A DNA stretch of 64,000 nt from Ga0077555 sp041397775 (lineage in GTDB: Bacteria > Pseudomonadota > Alphaproteobacteria > Rhizobiales > Hyphomicrobiaceae), in assembly GCA_041397775.1 (NCBI GenBank), contig JAWKWB010000007.1, positions 1-64,000 of the forward strand, given 5' to 3'. Every line of letters begins with the position of its first letter. Within the stretch, counting starts at the first letter, position 1. Under the pieces are notes generated by a model, which saw only the letters and a list, made by a program, of their open reading frames with translations, was not told where the DNA came from and did no database searches. Positions 45,113 through 53,947 of the stretch are shown one piece after another. The translations under genes and the position numbers were made by a program.

Positions 45113-47029
45113 TCAATAGGAGCCGAGCGCGCGCATGGACGCCGGGCACCAATGGGGCGGCGAACCGTCGAGGCCGAGCGACTTGCGTTCCGCCAGCGTC
45201 AGGCAGTCGCCGGCCTTGCTCTTGGCTACCTTCACGATCGCCGACACGCTGTCGAGCGCAGGCCAGCTTTCGACCGATCCGTTCTGGGCGAGCGCGACGA
45301 TGCGTTTCCCGTCCGCACTGAAGCGCGCATCCACGGCGTTGCCGGCCTTCGGTGTCAGGTCTGCCAGGAGCCGGGCGTCAGCCGCAGTCCAGATCGCCAG
45401 CGATCCATTCCACAGCGTTGCCGCCAGCAATCGCGCATCGGGGCTGAAGACGAGGCTTCGGACGGGCGCCTTGGGCGCTGCCGTGGCGGCCATGGGCTGG
45501 CCCGTATCGCCGTTCCAGACCTGGATATGCGAGGTCTGGTCGAGCGTCGCCAGGCTGCGGCCGTCCGCACTGAAGATCGCCTGCATCAGCCCGGAACCCT
45601 TGGGTTCCAGCGTCGCGACCAGCTTGCCGGCCGCGACATCGAATATGCGCGCCAGTCCATCGACCGACAGCGTGACGATGCGGCGTGCGTCGGGGCTGAA
45701 CGTGGCGCCGGTCACCGTGCCGCCATGCCCCGTCAGCGTAGCGAGGGCCCGGCCATCGCGGGCATCCCAGATCCGCGCGGTGCGATCCTCCGCGAGCGTG
45801 ACGATGCGCGCGCCATCCGGACTGAAGGCGGCACCGGTGAGCGGGGCGTCGTGGCCGGACAGGGTCAGCAGGATGGCGCCGGTCTGCGCGTCCCAGATCT
45901 TCGCGGTCCGGTCCCGCGAAGCGGTCATTACCCGCTGTCCGGTCTTGTCGAAGGCGTAGGCGACGACGTCCGTCTCATGTCCGACGAGCGTGCGGATACT
46001 GCGGCCATCGGGGATGGACAGAACGGAGACGCCGTAGTCCTCGGCGGGAGCGAGCGCGTGCTGCCACGTCGCATCGAACCGCAGCGTGGACAGCGCCAGT
46101 CCAGGCTCGAGGGCGAGGTCGGTCACGATCCGGCCATCCGCGAGGTTCCACACGCCGACGCCGCCGGCCGCGGTACGGGCCATCACCCGGTCGCCGCGCC
46201 CCGCGAGCATGAGGGGACCGCGGTTGGCCGGTGCGGCCTTCGCGGTTTCGAGCGGCACGTTGGTCGCCAGCGTCAGCAACAGGCTCGATGTGGCGGCGGC
46301 CTCGGCGGCAGCTTCTTTCTCGCTGCTCTTGTTATGACGCAGCAACTCGACGGCTTCGAGCGCCATCTGGATGGACTTGCCCGCGTCGGCGGGATCGCGC
46401 TGGGCCTGCGACAACGCTGTCAAATGCAGCACCCGCTCGGTCAATGTCGCGGGCGCGGGCGCGGCCAATGGAGACGGCGCTTCGGTGCGGGCCAACACGG
46501 CAGGCGTCGCGCCCGCTTCGACGGCAGGCGGTGGCGCCGTATCCGCCGCGACAGGCGACACGTGCGACCATTTCTCCAGGACGATCACCTCGCCCGTGGC
46601 CTTGCCGTTCTTGTTGACGATGATGCGCTTGGCCGGGCCATTGAGCGCCACCTCGATGCCGCCCTTGAACAGTTGCGGCGACAGGCTGAAGACCATGAAG
46701 GCCGCCAGGCCGATGATCGCCCAGTGGAACTTGCTCTCTTTCTTCAGATCTTCCTGGTCGGCCTCGCTGCGTCCGAGCGCCTGCTCGCTCGCCTGCTTCT
46801 CGAGGCTGCGCATGATGAACTGGCGCATGCCGGCCGAGCAGGTTTCCGGGCTCGACATCATCCAGTTCTCGGCCCAGGTCAGGGCCGGGCCGGTGAGGAG
46901 ATGACGCCCCTTCTGGGAATGCTGCGCGGCATGCCAGCCGATGTAGGCGTTTTCGACCGAATGCCGCCAGACCCCCGGTTCGAGGCTCAGGCGCTGCTTG
47001 AGGCCTTCGGTTTCGAGCAATTTGCCCAA
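45113..47029 (-). CDS. Membrane-anchored WD40 beta-propeller protein
   Basis: About 638 residues. No ATG is available near the 5' end; a TTG at 47029 with a strong TTTGGAGG site 5 bp upstream is the best start (another TTG lies at 47041). The N-terminal 100 residues are charged (GKLLETEGLKQRLSLEPGVW) and are followed by one membrane helix (HWAIIGLAAFMVFSLSPQLF, about 101-120), a Pro/Ala linker and, from about 270 on, WD40 repeats (GHETDVVAYAFDKTGQRVMT, TAKIWDAQTGAILLTLSGHD, TARIWDARDGRALATLTGHG). The propeller would be periplasmic or cytoplasmic depending on topology. The function is unknown; the position between cpaC and tadD hints at a Tad pilus link. Confidence 0.85.
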   Translation of the reverse strand: MGKLLETEGLKQRLSLEPGVWRHSVENAYIGWHAAQHSQKGRHLLTGPALTWAENWMMSSPETCSAGMRQFIMRSLEKQASEQALGRSEADQEDLKKESKFHWAIIGLAAFMVFSLSPQLFKGGIEVALNGPAKRIIVNKNGKATGEVIVLEKWSHVSPVAADTAPPPAVEAGATPAVLARTEAPSPLAAPAPATLTERVLHLTALSQAQRDPADAGKSIQMALEAVELLRHNKSSEKEAAAEAAATSSLLLTLATNVPLETAKAAPANRGPLMLAGRGDRVMARTAAGGVGVWNLADGRIVTDLALEPGLALSTLRFDATWQHALAPAEDYGVSVLSIPDGRSIRTLVGHETDVVAYAFDKTGQRVMTASRDRTAKIWDAQTGAILLTLSGHDAPLTGAAFSPDGARIVTLAEDRTARIWDARDGRALATLTGHGGTVTGATFSPDARRIVTLSVDGLARIFDVAAGKLVATLEPKGSGLMQAIFSADGRSLATLDQTSHIQVWNGDTGQPMAATAAPKAPVRSLVFSPDARLLAATLWNGSLAIWTAADARLLADLTPKAGNAVDARFSADGKRIVALAQNGSVESWPALDSVSAIVKVAKSKAGDCLTLAERKSLGLDGSPPHWCPASMRALGSY

Positions 47030-47283
47030 GGATGCCTCCAAACCACGATGAAGCGCGTTTCGATCGTGCGGAGCCGACGCCGCGATGTGGATTGCGAGGA
47101 CAACCCTCCGAAAGTTCGAGGGGTGGTCGGCTGACTTGCCCTAGCGTGACGGCAGTCTAAGCGTCGGGCGTTGAGCCTTTGTTAAGGGCGAGATGCTCCG
47201 CGTGCGCACGTGTCGGCGTCCTGTTCTGTTGCGTTTCCAGTGTGGAGGTGTTCGCGCAAGATCTATCCGAGAAGGACGAGCCG

Positions 47284-48012
47284 ATGACCGGGATGGCGAG
47301 ACGAGGCGATGCGGGCAGGGGCAGCGCATTGGCCGTGCTGGTGCTGGGCACGGCGTTGGCGCTGCAGGGATGCGCCGGCGGACCGAGCCTCGGGGGCCTC
47401 CCAGGCATGACGACGGCATCGCTGCCAGCCGGCGGCGGGGCCGGCGATGGCAAGGCGAAGGCCGCGGACGCCGCCTCGGCTCAGCCGTCGGATGCGGCGG
47501 GCCTGATCCGGAGCGCCCGCTCGCTCAAGGCCAGCGGCAAGTCCCGCGAGGCCATCGCCATGCTCGACAAGGCGGCCGCAGCGCCCAACGCCGATCCCAA
47601 GATCACCATCGAGCGCGGCCTGATGCGGCTAGAGCAGGGCCAGGTCAAGGAAGCGCGCGCATTGCTGCTGGAGGCCAAGCCGAAGGCCGGCAACGACTGG
47701 CGCGTGCTGTCGGGGCTGGGCGTCGCTTATGCAACCGAAGGCGACCAGAAGACGGCCCAGGGTCACCTGAAAGAGGCGCTGAAGCTGTCTCCCGGCAATC
47801 CGGCGATCCTCAACAACCTGGCCATGAGCTATATGCTCGACCGGAAGGTCGCGAAGGCGACGGAGCTTCTCCGCCAGGCATCGCGCAAGGCCAAGGATGC
47901 GCCGGAAGTTGCACGCAACCTGAAGCTGGCGATGGCCTTGAAGGTCGAGGCCGAGGAGGCAGAAGCCCAATCCGCCCAGACGTCCAGGGAGGACGTGGTC
48001 GTCATCCGCTGA
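47284..48012 (+). CDS. tadD: TadD-like TPR lipoprotein
   Basis: 242 residues from the ATG at 47284 (GAGAAGGACG upstream). It has a lipoprotein signal with lipobox LALQGC (Cys about 29), a low-complexity Gly/Ala linker and four to five tetratricopeptide repeats (SLKASGKSREAIAMLDKAAA, GVAYATEGDQKTAQGHLKEAL, SYMLDRKVAKATELLRQASR). Such proteins (TadD) act as pilotins for secretin assembly in Tad pilus systems. It is divergent from the WD40 gene, with about 250 bp in between. The DUF2269 gene downstream is convergent and ends 7 bp after the tadD stop. Confidence 0.85.
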   Translation: MTGMARRGDAGRGSALAVLVLGTALALQGCAGGPSLGGLPGMTTASLPAGGGAGDGKAKAADAASAQPSDAAGLIRSARSLKASGKSREAIAMLDKAAAAPNADPKITIERGLMRLEQGQVKEARALLLEAKPKAGNDWRVLSGLGVAYATEGDQKTAQGHLKEALKLSPGNPAILNNLAMSYMLDRKVAKATELLRQASRKAKDAPEVARNLKLAMALKVEAEEAEAQSAQTSREDVVVIR

Positions 48013-48019
48013 CGAAGTA

Positions 48020-48505
48020 TCACCAGAGACGAAATGGCGGTCGTGCCAGCATCAGCCAGACGATGGTCAGCACGGCCGCAAAGGCGGGAATGCCGCAGGC
48101 GAACCAGATGCGGAACAGACGGTCGTAACGCGCCGGCAGGGAGCTGCGTGTGCGTGCGGCCTCAGCGGCGATGCGGTGCAATTGCATCTGTATCCAGACG
48201 ACGGGCAGCCAGAACAGGCCGGTGAGCACGTAGAGCGCAATCGACAGCGCCAGCCAGCCGTCACGCAAGGTCCAGCCGAGTTCATAGGCGAGAAGTGTCC
48301 CCGTCACGGGCTGGGCGACGACGGCCGACAGCGTGAACACGGCGTCGGCGATCACGACGGTGCCCGCCACGTGCGCGATCAGGTGCGGGTCGCGCGTGCG
48401 ATGCGCCATCAGCATGAAGAAGGCGATGCCGGCGCCCGTTCCCAGCAGCACCGTCGCGCCGACGACGTGCAGCCAACGCAGCACGATGAGCCAGTCCCAC
48501 GGCAT
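48020..48505 (-). CDS. DUF2269 family integral membrane protein
   Basis: 161 residues with four membrane helices: WDWLIVLRWLHVVGATVLLGTG (approximate start at residue 3), AGTVVIADAVFTLSAVVAQPV, LALSIALYVLTGLFWLPVVWIQ (in parts) and FACGIPAFAAVLTIVWLML. The pattern with a helix-1 His (WLHVVGA) and a long second helix fits DUF2269 (COG5528). The start ATG at 48505 overlaps the stop of the SDR-DoxX gene (TGATG), with GGAGGA upstream. The two are a translationally coupled pair; the same pairing is known from other Proteobacteria. No biochemical role is established. Confidence 0.88.
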   Translation of the reverse strand: MPWDWLIVLRWLHVVGATVLLGTGAGIAFFMLMAHRTRDPHLIAHVAGTVVIADAVFTLSAVVAQPVTGTLLAYELGWTLRDGWLALSIALYVLTGLFWLPVVWIQMQLHRIAAEAARTRSSLPARYDRLFRIWFACGIPAFAAVLTIVWLMLARPPFRLW

Positions 48506-49806
48506 CAGCGGTCCTCCGTCCACGCCAGTGCGACGACAGCGAGCAGCATGGCGGGCACGGCCTTCACCAGTGGCCCGAGTGGATCTGCCCATAAGTCCGG
48601 GGCGAGCAGCGTGCCGCCGGCAAGATAGGCGAGCGTCACCACGATCATGCCCTGTGCGGCCGCCATCATGGCTGGTCGCCAGAGCATTGCCAGTCCGAGG
48701 GCGATGTCGACCAGCGCGCCGCCGACGGCGAACGACGTGGCGAGCCCGTGCGGCAGGCCTCGCAGCGTGAGAACACGGGCTGCAGCCTCCGGATCGAGCA
48801 GCGTGACGATGCCGGTGACGAGCCAGAAAGCCGACAGTGTGGCGATCACCGCCGGCTTGAGGAGAAAGCTGCGCGCAAACCAGCGTTCCTGCACGGTGGA
48901 CGGCATTGCGGCCAAGGTGGCGGAGAGCGAAGACAGGGGCGCACCGGTTGCAGCCCGCCATGGTCCCGGATCCCCCGTGACGCCGGCCTGCAACTCGCGT
49001 ATCGCCGTCGTGCGCAGGGGCGGGCGCCAGCCGAGCCAGCCCAGGGCATCGCCGATCCGCGCGCCAAGCGCGACGGCCCAGGCCGGTACCATCGGTCCGG
49101 GTGCATCGGACCAGCCAAGCCAGTGCCGCATGGCGCGCGCGACCTCGTCGAGCGAATGGGCCTCGTCCTCGACGAGATCGTAGGTGGCATGGACTGGAAT
49201 ATCCCCTCGCACGGCCCGCGCGACCGCATCCGCCACATCCGTGAGGGCCACGGTCTGGATGGCGCCCATGCCCCCGAGTGCCGGCTGCACCAAAGGCACG
49301 CTGGCCAGCGCACGCAACAGCGCGGTGCCGCCATAGGCTTGCGGGCCGATCACGAGGCCGGGGCGCAGGATGATCCAGTCGAGCGACGTGGCGGCAAGGG
49401 CCGCGTCGGCCTCGCCCTTGGTGCGCATGAAGGTGGTGTCGGCCCCATCGTCGGCGCGTGGTGCGGAAATCTGGATGACGCGCGTGACGCCGGTGCGCGG
49501 GGCCGCATCGTACAAGGCGCGCATGGCGGCCGACTGGACCCGGGCGACATCGTCGCGCGCACCATTCTGCAGTGCCCCCGCGCAATTGACGATTGCTTCG
49601 GCGCCGATCTTTTCGAGCAGCGGCAGCCAGTCGCCCGCGCGCGTCAGCCCGGCAAGGTCGGCTGCGATCCATTGGATCTGCGGCAGCCGCCGGGAAGCCC
49701 GCACCGTATCGCGGCCAAGTCCGGCGACGTGATGACCATCGGCGAGGAGCCTGCGCGCGACGGCCTCCCCGATGAGGCCATAGGCGCCGAGGACGAGAAC
49801 GCGCAT
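48505..49806 (-). CDS. NAD(P)-binding SDR fused to a DoxX-like membrane domain
   Basis: 433 residues. The first 290 form an atypical/extended SDR of the NmrA-like kind: MRVLVLGAYGLIGEAVARRLL (nucleotide loop G-x-x-G-x-x-G, 1-21), AEAIVNCAGALQ, IQISAPRAD, MRTKGEADAAL and LRPGLVIGP. From about 310 four membrane helices follow (PAVIATLSAFWLVTGIVTLL; LATSFAVGGALVDIALGLAML), matching the DoxX-like C-terminus of this fusion family. It would be a membrane-tethered oxidoreductase or epimerase-like protein. It is coupled to the DUF2269 gene by a TGATG overlap. Confidence 0.9.
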   Translation of the reverse strand: MRVLVLGAYGLIGEAVARRLLADGHHVAGLGRDTVRASRRLPQIQWIAADLAGLTRAGDWLPLLEKIGAEAIVNCAGALQNGARDDVARVQSAAMRALYDAAPRTGVTRVIQISAPRADDGADTTFMRTKGEADAALAATSLDWIILRPGLVIGPQAYGGTALLRALASVPLVQPALGGMGAIQTVALTDVADAVARAVRGDIPVHATYDLVEDEAHSLDEVARAMRHWLGWSDAPGPMVPAWAVALGARIGDALGWLGWRPPLRTTAIRELQAGVTGDPGPWRAATGAPLSSLSATLAAMPSTVQERWFARSFLLKPAVIATLSAFWLVTGIVTLLDPEAAARVLTLRGLPHGLATSFAVGGALVDIALGLAMLWRPAMMAAAQGMIVVTLAYLAGGTLLAPDLWADPLGPLVKAVPAMLLAVVALAWTEDR

Positions 49807-49887
49807 CCGAGCCTTTCCCGGTTCATTGCTCAGTGAAGATCATGACGCCGCAATGCTAACACGTCGCATGCCGTGCCGCGCGCTCGA

Positions 49888-50313
49888 TCAGGCGCGCAGT
49901 TCGTCGGCCAGCGCCCGGAAATAGCCTTCGGCAGCCGACAGCCGCTCGATGCGGGTCGTATCGGCACGCCGGATCGATTGCACGATGAGCCCTTCGCAGG
50001 CGAGGCCTTCGAGGCGCCGCTTGAGGGCGTGGACGCGGCGCCCGTCGATACGGCCTTCCAGCACGGCGACGAGGCTCTCCACATAACCGGTGAGCCGCGC
50101 CAGTTCCTTGATCGCGATGCGGGCCGCGGTCTTGTCGCCGGGCTCCTTCTCGAGGCACTCGAAGGCCGCTATGGCCCGCGCCAGAGTGCCCACGATCTGG
50201 TCGGCGTAGCGCGCCACGCGTTCCCGGCGCTCGGTGCCCGCGTCGGCGATGGCACCGGCCCAGTCCCGGGTCGCCCTGGCGAGTTCGAGAAGCTTCCTGG
50301 TGAAATCGATCAT
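49888..50313 (-). CDS. Small helical protein of unknown function
   Basis: 141 residues from the ATG at 50313; the ribosome-binding site is weak. The sequence (MIDFTRKLLELARATRDWAG at the start, then ADQIVGTLARAIAAFECLEK and TGYVESLVAVLEGRIDGRRV) is fully helical, without membrane segments or signal. I recognise no family. Amphipathic spacing suggests a helical bundle. It lies between the SDR-DoxX gene and a CoA-transferase gene, all on the minus strand, with gaps of about 80 bp. Confidence 0.65.
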   Translation of the reverse strand: MIDFTRKLLELARATRDWAGAIADAGTERRERVARYADQIVGTLARAIAAFECLEKEPGDKTAARIAIKELARLTGYVESLVAVLEGRIDGRRVHALKRRLEGLACEGLIVQSIRRADTTRIERLSAAEGYFRALADELRA

Positions 50314-50399
50314 CGCGGCTGCCAGAAGAAATTCGGACAGGGCGATCCTCGCGCCTGGGTGGCGCGCGGGGATAACTTTGCAGCGCCGAACGTGTGTAT

Positions 50400-51617
50400 T
50401 TAGTCGCCGGCCGACGTGCGGGGTGGGACGCGCAACGCGCCGCTGGCAGCCAGGGCTTCGATCTCGCCGGCCTCGAGACCGGCCTCGGCCAGGACTTCGC
50501 GCCCATCGGCTCCCAGCAGCGGCGCGTGGCGGCGATAGCTCGTGGGGGTCTGCGAGAAGTCGAACGGGCTCGTCATCGTGCGGATCGGCCCTTCGGTGGG
50601 ATGCTCGCGCGTCGTGAAGAATTGCGTCGCCTTCAGGTGCGGGTCGTCGAAGAGCTGCTCCAGGTCGTTGACGACCATGGAAGGAATGTCGGCCTTCTCG
50701 AAAAAGGCCATCCACGCCGCCGTCGTGCGCGCCGGCATCGCCGCAGCGATGATCGCCTGGATGGCCGGGCCATTGTCGGAGCGGGCCTTGGCCGTGGCAA
50801 AGCGCGGATCGGACATCAGCTCGGGCTGTCCGATCTCCTCGGCGAACACGCGGTAGTGCTTTTCGGTGTAGGGCAAGGCACACACGTAGCCGTCCTTGGT
50901 ACGGTAGGGCCTGCGATCGGGCGAGAGAATGCGCGAATAGCCCATGTCGCCGCGCGGCGGCTCGTAGCTGTGGTTGAACAGGTGCTCCACGAGCCAGAAG
51001 TTCGCGATGGTCTCGAGCATGGGCACCTCGACCTGCTGGCCCTCGCCCGTGCGCTCGCGATGCAGCAAGGCCGCCAAAATGGCCATGCCCAGATGCAGGC
51101 CGGTCGTCTTGTCGACGACGAGGGTGGGCAGGAAGCGCGGCGGGCCGCCGTCGACGCGGCTGGCGAGCATGGCGGCGCCGCTGGCGCCTTGCACGAGATC
51201 GTCGAAGGCGGGCTTGCGGCCATAGGGACCGGCATGTTTGTAGCCGACGCTGTAGGCATAGACGATGTCGGGCTTCACGGCCTTGACGGCCTCGTAGCCC
51301 AGCCCCAGCCGCTCCACCGCTTCGACGCGCATGTTGTGGACGAAGACGTCGGCGCTGGCGATCAGCCGTTTCAGCGCCGCCACGGCCTCCGGTTTCTTGA
51401 GGTCAAGGCACAGCGCGCGCTTGTTGCGGTTGAGGCCGAGATAGATCGGCCCCATGCCCTGTGTCGGCGCATTGCCGGCATTGCGCATGATGTCGCCTTC
51501 GGGCGGCTCGACCTTGATCACGTCGGCCCCCATGTCGGCGAGGTGCAGCGTTGCGACCGGCCCCAGGACGACGGCGGTCAGGTCGATGATGCGGTAGCCG
51601 GAAAGGGGACCTGGCAT
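50400..51617 (-). CDS. Class III CoA-transferase (CaiB/BaiF family)
   Basis: 405 residues. The motifs are LSGYRIIDLTAVVLGPVATLHLADMG (split), ADVIKVEPPEGDIMRN, VFVHNMRVEAVERLGLGYE and the catalytic GRKPAFDDLVQGASG with Asp139. The C-terminal half has the DGYVCALPYTEKHY segment. The His in VHN, where most family members have E-N (LLENF/VLENF), marks a distinct subgroup. It is followed upstream (5' side) by the enoyl-CoA hydratase gene on the same strand with a 142-bp gap, so activation of an acid followed by hydration is a reasonable reading of the pair. The substrate is unknown. Confidence 0.93.
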   Translation of the reverse strand: MPGPLSGYRIIDLTAVVLGPVATLHLADMGADVIKVEPPEGDIMRNAGNAPTQGMGPIYLGLNRNKRALCLDLKKPEAVAALKRLIASADVFVHNMRVEAVERLGLGYEAVKAVKPDIVYAYSVGYKHAGPYGRKPAFDDLVQGASGAAMLASRVDGGPPRFLPTLVVDKTTGLHLGMAILAALLHRERTGEGQQVEVPMLETIANFWLVEHLFNHSYEPPRGDMGYSRILSPDRRPYRTKDGYVCALPYTEKHYRVFAEEIGQPELMSDPRFATAKARSDNGPAIQAIIAAAMPARTTAAWMAFFEKADIPSMVVNDLEQLFDDPHLKATQFFTTREHPTEGPIRTMTSPFDFSQTPTSYRRHAPLLGADGREVLAEAGLEAGEIEALAASGALRVPPRTSAGD

Positions 51618-51759
51618 GGCGAGCCTTGCGGAAAGGAACCTGATGTGGGCCGATGGCGCCCTTGTGGCGCCCAGCGAGGCGAGACCGGGAAGGCCGCGGC
51701 GCTGCGTGGCCTTCGTCTCGGCGTGCGGGGAGCGGGGGTGACCCCGATCACTTGCCAGA

Positions 51760-52560
51760 TCACTTGCCGGTATAGGTCGGCTTGCGCTTTTCCAGGAGGG
51801 CGGCGACGGCCTCCTTCTGGTCGGCGGTCGACTGGGCCATCGCCTGCATCGAGGAGGCCATCTCGAGCGCGATGGGCAGGCTGACGCCCTGGCTCTCGCG
51901 CAGCAGGCGCTTGTTGAGCCGGATCGAGTGCGGCGGGAAGGCCGCGATGCGGCGGGCCAGCGCCATCGCCTCGTCCATCAGCTTGTCGTTGTCGACGACC
52001 TTGGAGACGAGGCCCCACTTCTCCGCCTTCTCCGCGTCGATGACATCGCCCGTCAGCGTCATCTCGTAGGCGCGCGACAGGCCCACGACGCGCGGCAGGA
52101 ACCAGGCGCCGCCGTCGCCCGAGACGAGCCCGACGCGCAGGAAGCTCTCGGCGAACTGGGCGTTGCGGGCGGCGATGCGGATGTCGCACATCAGCGTGGT
52201 GTCGCAGCCCGCCCCGATGGCCGCGCCGTTGACGGCGGCGATGGAGGGCACTTCCAGGTCGTAGAGGGCCTTGGGGATCTTGTGGATGCCGTGTTGGTAG
52301 GCGCGGCGCATGTCGACGGGGGCACCGCCGAACAGGCCCTTGCCCTCGCGCATCTCCTTCACGTTGCCGCCGGAGGAAAAGCCCTCGCCCGCGCCCGTGA
52401 GGATCATGCAGCGCACGCTGGTGTCGGCGTTGATGCGCGCGCAGGCCGCCACGATGCCGTCGATGACGGGGTCGGTCAGCGAATTGCGGGTCTTGGGATC
52501 GTTGAGCGTCACGACGACGATGCCGTCGCCCTTTTCCTCGTACAGAACGGCGTCAGCCAT
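51760..52560 (-). CDS. Enoyl-CoA hydratase/isomerase family protein (crotonase fold)
   Basis: 266 residues from the ATG at 52560 with CCGGAG upstream. Crotonase motifs: VVTLNDPKTRNSLTDPVI, the CoA/oxyanion strand SVRCMILTGAGEGFSSGGNVKEM (split), AAVNGAAIGAGCDTTLMCDIRI and FLRVGLVSGDGGAWFLPRVVG. At the position of the second catalytic Glu of rat crotonase the loop has Ser-Gly-Asp-Gly, an Asp-containing variant, so the reaction may be other than simple hydration (isomerase, lyase or dehalogenase-like). The CoA-transferase gene follows, probably in the same operon. Confidence 0.92.
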   Translation of the reverse strand: MADAVLYEEKGDGIVVVTLNDPKTRNSLTDPVIDGIVAACARINADTSVRCMILTGAGEGFSSGGNVKEMREGKGLFGGAPVDMRRAYQHGIHKIPKALYDLEVPSIAAVNGAAIGAGCDTTLMCDIRIAARNAQFAESFLRVGLVSGDGGAWFLPRVVGLSRAYEMTLTGDVIDAEKAEKWGLVSKVVDNDKLMDEAMALARRIAAFPPHSIRLNKRLLRESQGVSLPIALEMASSMQAMAQSTADQKEAVAALLEKRKPTYTGK

Positions 52561-52759
52561 GGGAACTCCGGTTGGTGGTGGGGGGGCAGCCCGCGCCCCG
52601 AAAGACTCTGGCCCGCACCTTAGGGGGGAATGCCGCATCTTGAAAGACGCTGAAGGCAGCCCCGGCGCACGCCGCCAGCCGAAGCCCATTCAGCGAAGTG
52701 CCAATAGACCCAGCCCCCGCATTCAGCGAAGAGACATGAACATGGGACCCTGGATGGCG

Positions 52760-52849
52760 TGGCGGAGAGAGTGGGATTCGAACCCACGGTACGGTTGCCC
52801 GCACACACGCGTTCCAGGCGTGCGCCTTAAACCACTCGGCCATCTCTCC
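52760..52849 (-). tRNA. tRNA-Ser (anticodon GGA)
   Basis: On the minus strand the 90-nt gene starts GGAGAGATGGCCGAGTGG and ends CCACTCTCTCCGCCA, with CCA encoded. The acceptor stem GGAGAGA/TCTCTCC pairs over 7 bp. The anticodon arm GCACGCCTGGAACGCGTGT places GGA in the loop. A long variable arm (TGTGCGGGCAACCGTAC region) is typical of tRNA-Ser, and the T-arm has GGTTCGAATCC. Confidence 0.97.
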
Positions 52850-53049
52850 GTCGAGGCAGGCCGTCTTATAGCGGATGGTGGCGCGAGCGCAAGCGATGCT
52901 TGGCGTCGCTCCCCAGGCGTGATCGGGCAGGCGGTCCGACCCTCTCCGCTGCCGTCCGGCGCCGTCGGGTGCCACATCGGGCGCTTTTCAGCGCCGGGCG
53001 CAGCCGGTACGCTCGTGCCGACAACGACAAGCCGACCGGAGAAGACGCC

Positions 53050-53739
53050 ATGCTCGAGGATCCCCCTCTCCTGACCATCGCCAGGTCGTGGTCGCGTCCT
53101 GCGCCCGAGACACTGGCCAGGCTCGCGGGCGTCCAGACCGGCCAGGCCGTCGACGCGATGGAAGGGCGCGGCGCCCTCGATGCCGCCATCAAGGCGCTCG
53201 ATGTGTCGTGCTGCACGGTCCTTGGCACAGCCATCACCTGCGAGACGGGCCCGAACGATAATCTGGCCATCCTGGGGGCGCTGGCCCTGGCCAAGCCCGG
53301 CGATGTGCTGGTGTCTGCTTCGGAAGGCTTCGCGCATTCGGCGGTGTTCGGCGACAACACGGCGATCATGGCCAGGAACAAGGGGCTGGCCGGTGTCGTC
53401 ATCGACGGCATGATGCGCGACCTCGCCGGCCTGTTGCCCGTGGGCCTGCCGCTGTTCTGCCGGGGCATAACGCCCAACTCCTGCGTGCGCAGCGGCCCCG
53501 GCCGGATCGGCGTGCCGGTCGTCGTCGGTGGCGTGACGGTGCATCCAGGCGACGTGGTGATCGGCGATCGCGACGGGATCGTCATCGTGCCGCAGCGCGA
53601 TCTGCAGCGCCTGCTGCCGCGCATCGACGCCATTCTGGCCGCCGAAGTGGAGACGCAGAAGAAGATCCGCGCCGGCTTTTCGAACCTCGGCGGCATCGAG
53701 GACCTGCTCGCCTCGTCTCGCGTGCGATACGTGGATTGA
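53050..53739 (+). CDS. RraA-family protein, HMG/CHA-type aldolase-like
   Basis: 229 residues from the ATG at 53050 (CGGAGAAG upstream). The family fold of RraA/4-hydroxy-4-methyl-2-oxoglutarate aldolase is visible: GQAVDAMEGRGALDAAIKAL (positions about 30-50), TGPNDNLAILGALALAKPGDV (split), FGDNTAIMARNKGLAGVVIDG with the following MMRD arginine/aspartate that binds pyruvate and metal, and PGDVVIGDRDGIVIVPQ. Enzymes of the family cleave 4-carboxy-4-hydroxy-2-oxoadipate or similar to pyruvate, or decarboxylate oxaloacetate. The gene heads a run of four plus-strand genes (EthD-like, CoA-transferase, enolase superfamily), so catabolism of an organic acid is likely. Confidence 0.9.
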   Translation: MLEDPPLLTIARSWSRPAPETLARLAGVQTGQAVDAMEGRGALDAAIKALDVSCCTVLGTAITCETGPNDNLAILGALALAKPGDVLVSASEGFAHSAVFGDNTAIMARNKGLAGVVIDGMMRDLAGLLPVGLPLFCRGITPNSCVRSGPGRIGVPVVVGGVTVHPGDVVIGDRDGIVIVPQRDLQRLLPRIDAILAAEVETQKKIRAGFSNLGGIEDLLASSRVRYVD

Positions 53740-53745
53740 GACGGG

Positions 53746-53818
53746 GCGCCTTCGGATGCCCACGAGGCATCCGGCGCTCGATGCTTGCGCCTTCCGATGC
53801 CCACGAGGCATCCGGCGC
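53746..53818. repeat. Two tandem 32-bp hairpin repeats
   Basis: A 32-bp unit (GCGCCTTCGGATGCC, CACGA, GGCATCCGGCGC) occurs at 53746-53777 and, with one substitution, at 53787-53818, 9 bp apart. Each copy folds into a hairpin (stem GGATGCC/GGCATCC plus GCGCC/GGCGC). They start 7 bp after the RraA-like stop. They resemble REP-type extragenic palindromes and may stabilise or terminate the upstream message. Confidence 0.85.
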
Positions 53819-53841
53819 GAGACAACTCTATCCTCGGGAAC

Positions 53842-53939
53842 GGGGACCACCGGTTGCGCAAAAGGCAACCAAGGGCGCACACTGGAGCATGCGGGACCGA
53901 TCCCGTTGCGCCAAGGGCGACCGGACGCCCACACAGGAG
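53842..53939. repeat. Two imperfect tandem repeats of about 47 bp before the EthD-like gene
   Basis: Two related segments (53842-53886 and 53891-53939) share the order GGGACC, then CGTTGCGC-like, AAGGGCG and CACAC-GGAG. The second copy carries the AGGAGAGG ribosome-binding site of the next gene. Within the first, GGTTG and CAACC can pair. The function is unknown; a duplicated leader is possible. Confidence 0.5.
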
Positions 53940-53947
53940 AGGTTTCG

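Noticed and set aside
44684..47134. An 816-codon open frame on the plus strand
   Set aside because: Shadow of the WD40 gene and part of cpaC; high-GC codon bias removes stops from the antisense frame. No domain is recognisable.
53746..53818. A minimal CRISPR array
   Set aside because: Only two copies, a 9-bp interval instead of a spacer of about 30 bp, and no cas genes.
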